Below, in pieces: positions 6,651 through 7,222 of a stretch of DNA of 7,222 nucleotides. The position numbers and the translations under genes were made by a program. The DNA comes from Hyphomicrobiales bacterium. GTDB taxonomy: Bacteria > Pseudomonadota > Alphaproteobacteria > Rhizobiales > GCA-2746425. Where the stretch lies: the NCBI GenBank assembly GCA_002746425.1, contig NVXB01000006.1:1-7222 (forward strand), read 5' to 3'. The notes under the pieces were generated by a model. That model saw only the letters and a program-made list of their open reading frames with translations, had not been told where the DNA came from and made no database searches. Position 1 is the stretch's first letter. Each line of letters opens with the position of its first letter.

Positions 6651-7097
6651 ATGACCGACGTGGATACAACACAGTCGAATAACAACGCAGAGTTGATTGA
6701 CCTAACAGCAGATATTGTTTCTGCCTATGTCAGTAACAATACTGTCCCAAGTACTGAACTTCCTAGTTTGATTACTAGTGTGCATCAGGCATTGCAGACC
6801 ATTGATAGCGCTGGCTCCGAGCCTGAACCAGAACCGCTGGTCCCGGCTGTTACAATTCGCCGTTCCATTACGCCGGAATATCTGATCTGCCTTGAAGATG
6901 GTAAGAAGTTCAAATCTCTTAAACGCCACATTCGCACTCATTACGACCTGTCTCCCGAGGAATATCGTGAGAAGTGGGGTCTGGCTGCAGATTACCCAAT
7001 GGTTGCTCCAGCCTATGCATTGGCACGCTCCGAGCTTGCCAAGAAAATGGGTCTTGGTCGCGGCCTGCAAAAGCGCGGCAGACGCCCAAAGAAATAA
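6651..7097 (+). CDS. Ros/MucR-family transcriptional regulator
   Basis: A 148-aa protein of the ROS_MUCR family, DNA-binding regulators of alphaproteobacteria that bind AT-rich DNA and often repress surface polysaccharide, motility or virulence genes and themselves. Residues 12-52 form the acidic N-terminal region used for oligomerisation in relatives; 53-66 is a Glu/Pro-rich linker. The finger is at about 77-120: LICLEDGKKFKSLKRHIRTHYDLSPEEYREKWGL followed by DYPMVAP. Its metal ligands would be C80, D83, H93 and H97. Ros has Cys at the second position; Asp is typical of the MucR branch. The tail GLGRGLQKRGRRPKK is strongly basic and resembles an AT-hook without the exact RGRP core. AGGAAG (6640-6645) lies five bases before the ATG. 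The gene appears monocistronic. Whether it is called mucR or ros cannot be settled here. Confidence 0.93.
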   Translation: MTDVDTTQSNNNAELIDLTADIVSAYVSNNTVPSTELPSLITSVHQALQTIDSAGSEPEPEPLVPAVTIRRSITPEYLICLEDGKKFKSLKRHIRTHYDLSPEEYREKWGLAADYPMVAPAYALARSELAKKMGLGRGLQKRGRRPKK

Positions 7098-7151
7098 CTG
7101 GTAAGTTATTGCCAGTAGCTGAATTGCCGCTCGTGTAACAACGCGCAATTC
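7098..7151 (+). other. Two stem-loops in the 3' untranslated region of the MucR gene
   Basis: Directly after the stop codon, CTGGTAA (7098-7104) and TTGCCAG (7109-7115) can pair around a GTTA loop, with one G-T pair. Then GAATTGC (7121-7127) pairs with GCAATTC (7145-7151); a further two pairs form if C7128 is bulged, leaving a 12-base loop. Neither is followed by a T-run, so they are not terminators by themselves. With the terminator downstream they give a compact three-hairpin 3' end, which could protect the mRNA or form a small 3'-derived RNA. Confidence 0.45.
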
Positions 7152-7168
7152 ATCTAAGCTGACTATTC

Positions 7169-7202
7169 AAAAACCCGTCAGGTTCTCCTGGCGGGTTTTT
7201 TT
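7169..7202 (+). terminator. Rho-independent terminator after the MucR gene
   Basis: The arms AACCCGTCAGG (7172-7182) and CCTGGCGGGTT (7187-7197) form an 11-bp stem with one G-T pair and a TTCT loop (7183-7186). Seven T residues (7196-7202) follow, and an A-run (7169-7173) precedes the stem. It lies 72 bases after the stop codon. The A-run and T-run could let it work in both directions, ending an opposing transcript from beyond the window as well. Confidence 0.9.
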
Positions 7203-7222
7203 GTGCGCAAAAATGCGCGGCG

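Noticed and set aside
6702..7148. Minus-strand frame of 148 codons covering nearly all of the MucR gene
   Set aside because: It is a shadow of a well-supported family gene on the plus strand, its product shows no recognisable domain, and it begins inside the 3' hairpin region.
7205..7218. Small hairpin GCGCA-A4-TGCGC at the window end
   Set aside because: It has only five pairs and lies at the edge of the window after a strong terminator, so its context cannot be judged.

Overview
The window carries a complete seven-gene Mrp-type (Mnh/Pha/Sha) monovalent cation/proton antiporter operon, mrpABCDEFG. It is followed by an AT-rich gap of 322 bp and then a single gene for a Ros/MucR-family regulator with its own strong rho-independent terminator. 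All eight genes are on the plus strand and look intact. A MucR/Ros regulator beside a seven-gene mrp operon points to an alphaproteobacterium, most likely Hyphomicrobiales (Rhizobiales). The genus cannot be read from this sequence.

Layout: positions 1-253 are an AT-rich leader with a candidate sigma-70 promoter, two inverted repeats, and a GTG start for mrpA behind a good ribosome binding site. Positions 254-6328 hold mrpA (801 aa), mrpB (139), mrpC (125), mrpD (548), mrpE (158), mrpF (131) and mrpG (116). Five of the six junctions overlap by 1 or 4 bases (ATGA, TAATG, TGATG), so translation is probably coupled; only mrpC-mrpD has a gap, of 14 bp. mrpA and mrpB are separate genes, the seven-gene arrangement, not the fused mrpA' form. 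Positions 6329-6650 are non-coding and hold several short palindromes and AATT steps at near-helical spacing. Positions 6651-7097 encode the MucR/Ros protein. Positions 7098-7202 hold three consecutive stem-loops, the last a terminator.

The seven Mrp proteins are expected to form one inner-membrane complex related to the membrane arm of respiratory complex I, exchanging cytoplasmic Na+ (and possibly K+ or Li+) for external protons. The key charged residues of MrpA (E142, K225, K301) and MrpD (E159, K241, K414) are present at constant offsets from the residues I recall for the Bacillus proteins, so the antiporter is probably functional. The MucR gene may regulate itself, and possibly mrp, but the sequence only hints at this.

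I do not see a new defence, mobile or biosynthetic system here. The points worth a second look are small: a C-terminal SAQ-repeat extension on MrpF, a missing membrane lysine position in MrpD, an atypical Cys-Asp-His-His finger in the regulator, phased AATT steps upstream of it, and a structured 3' end.
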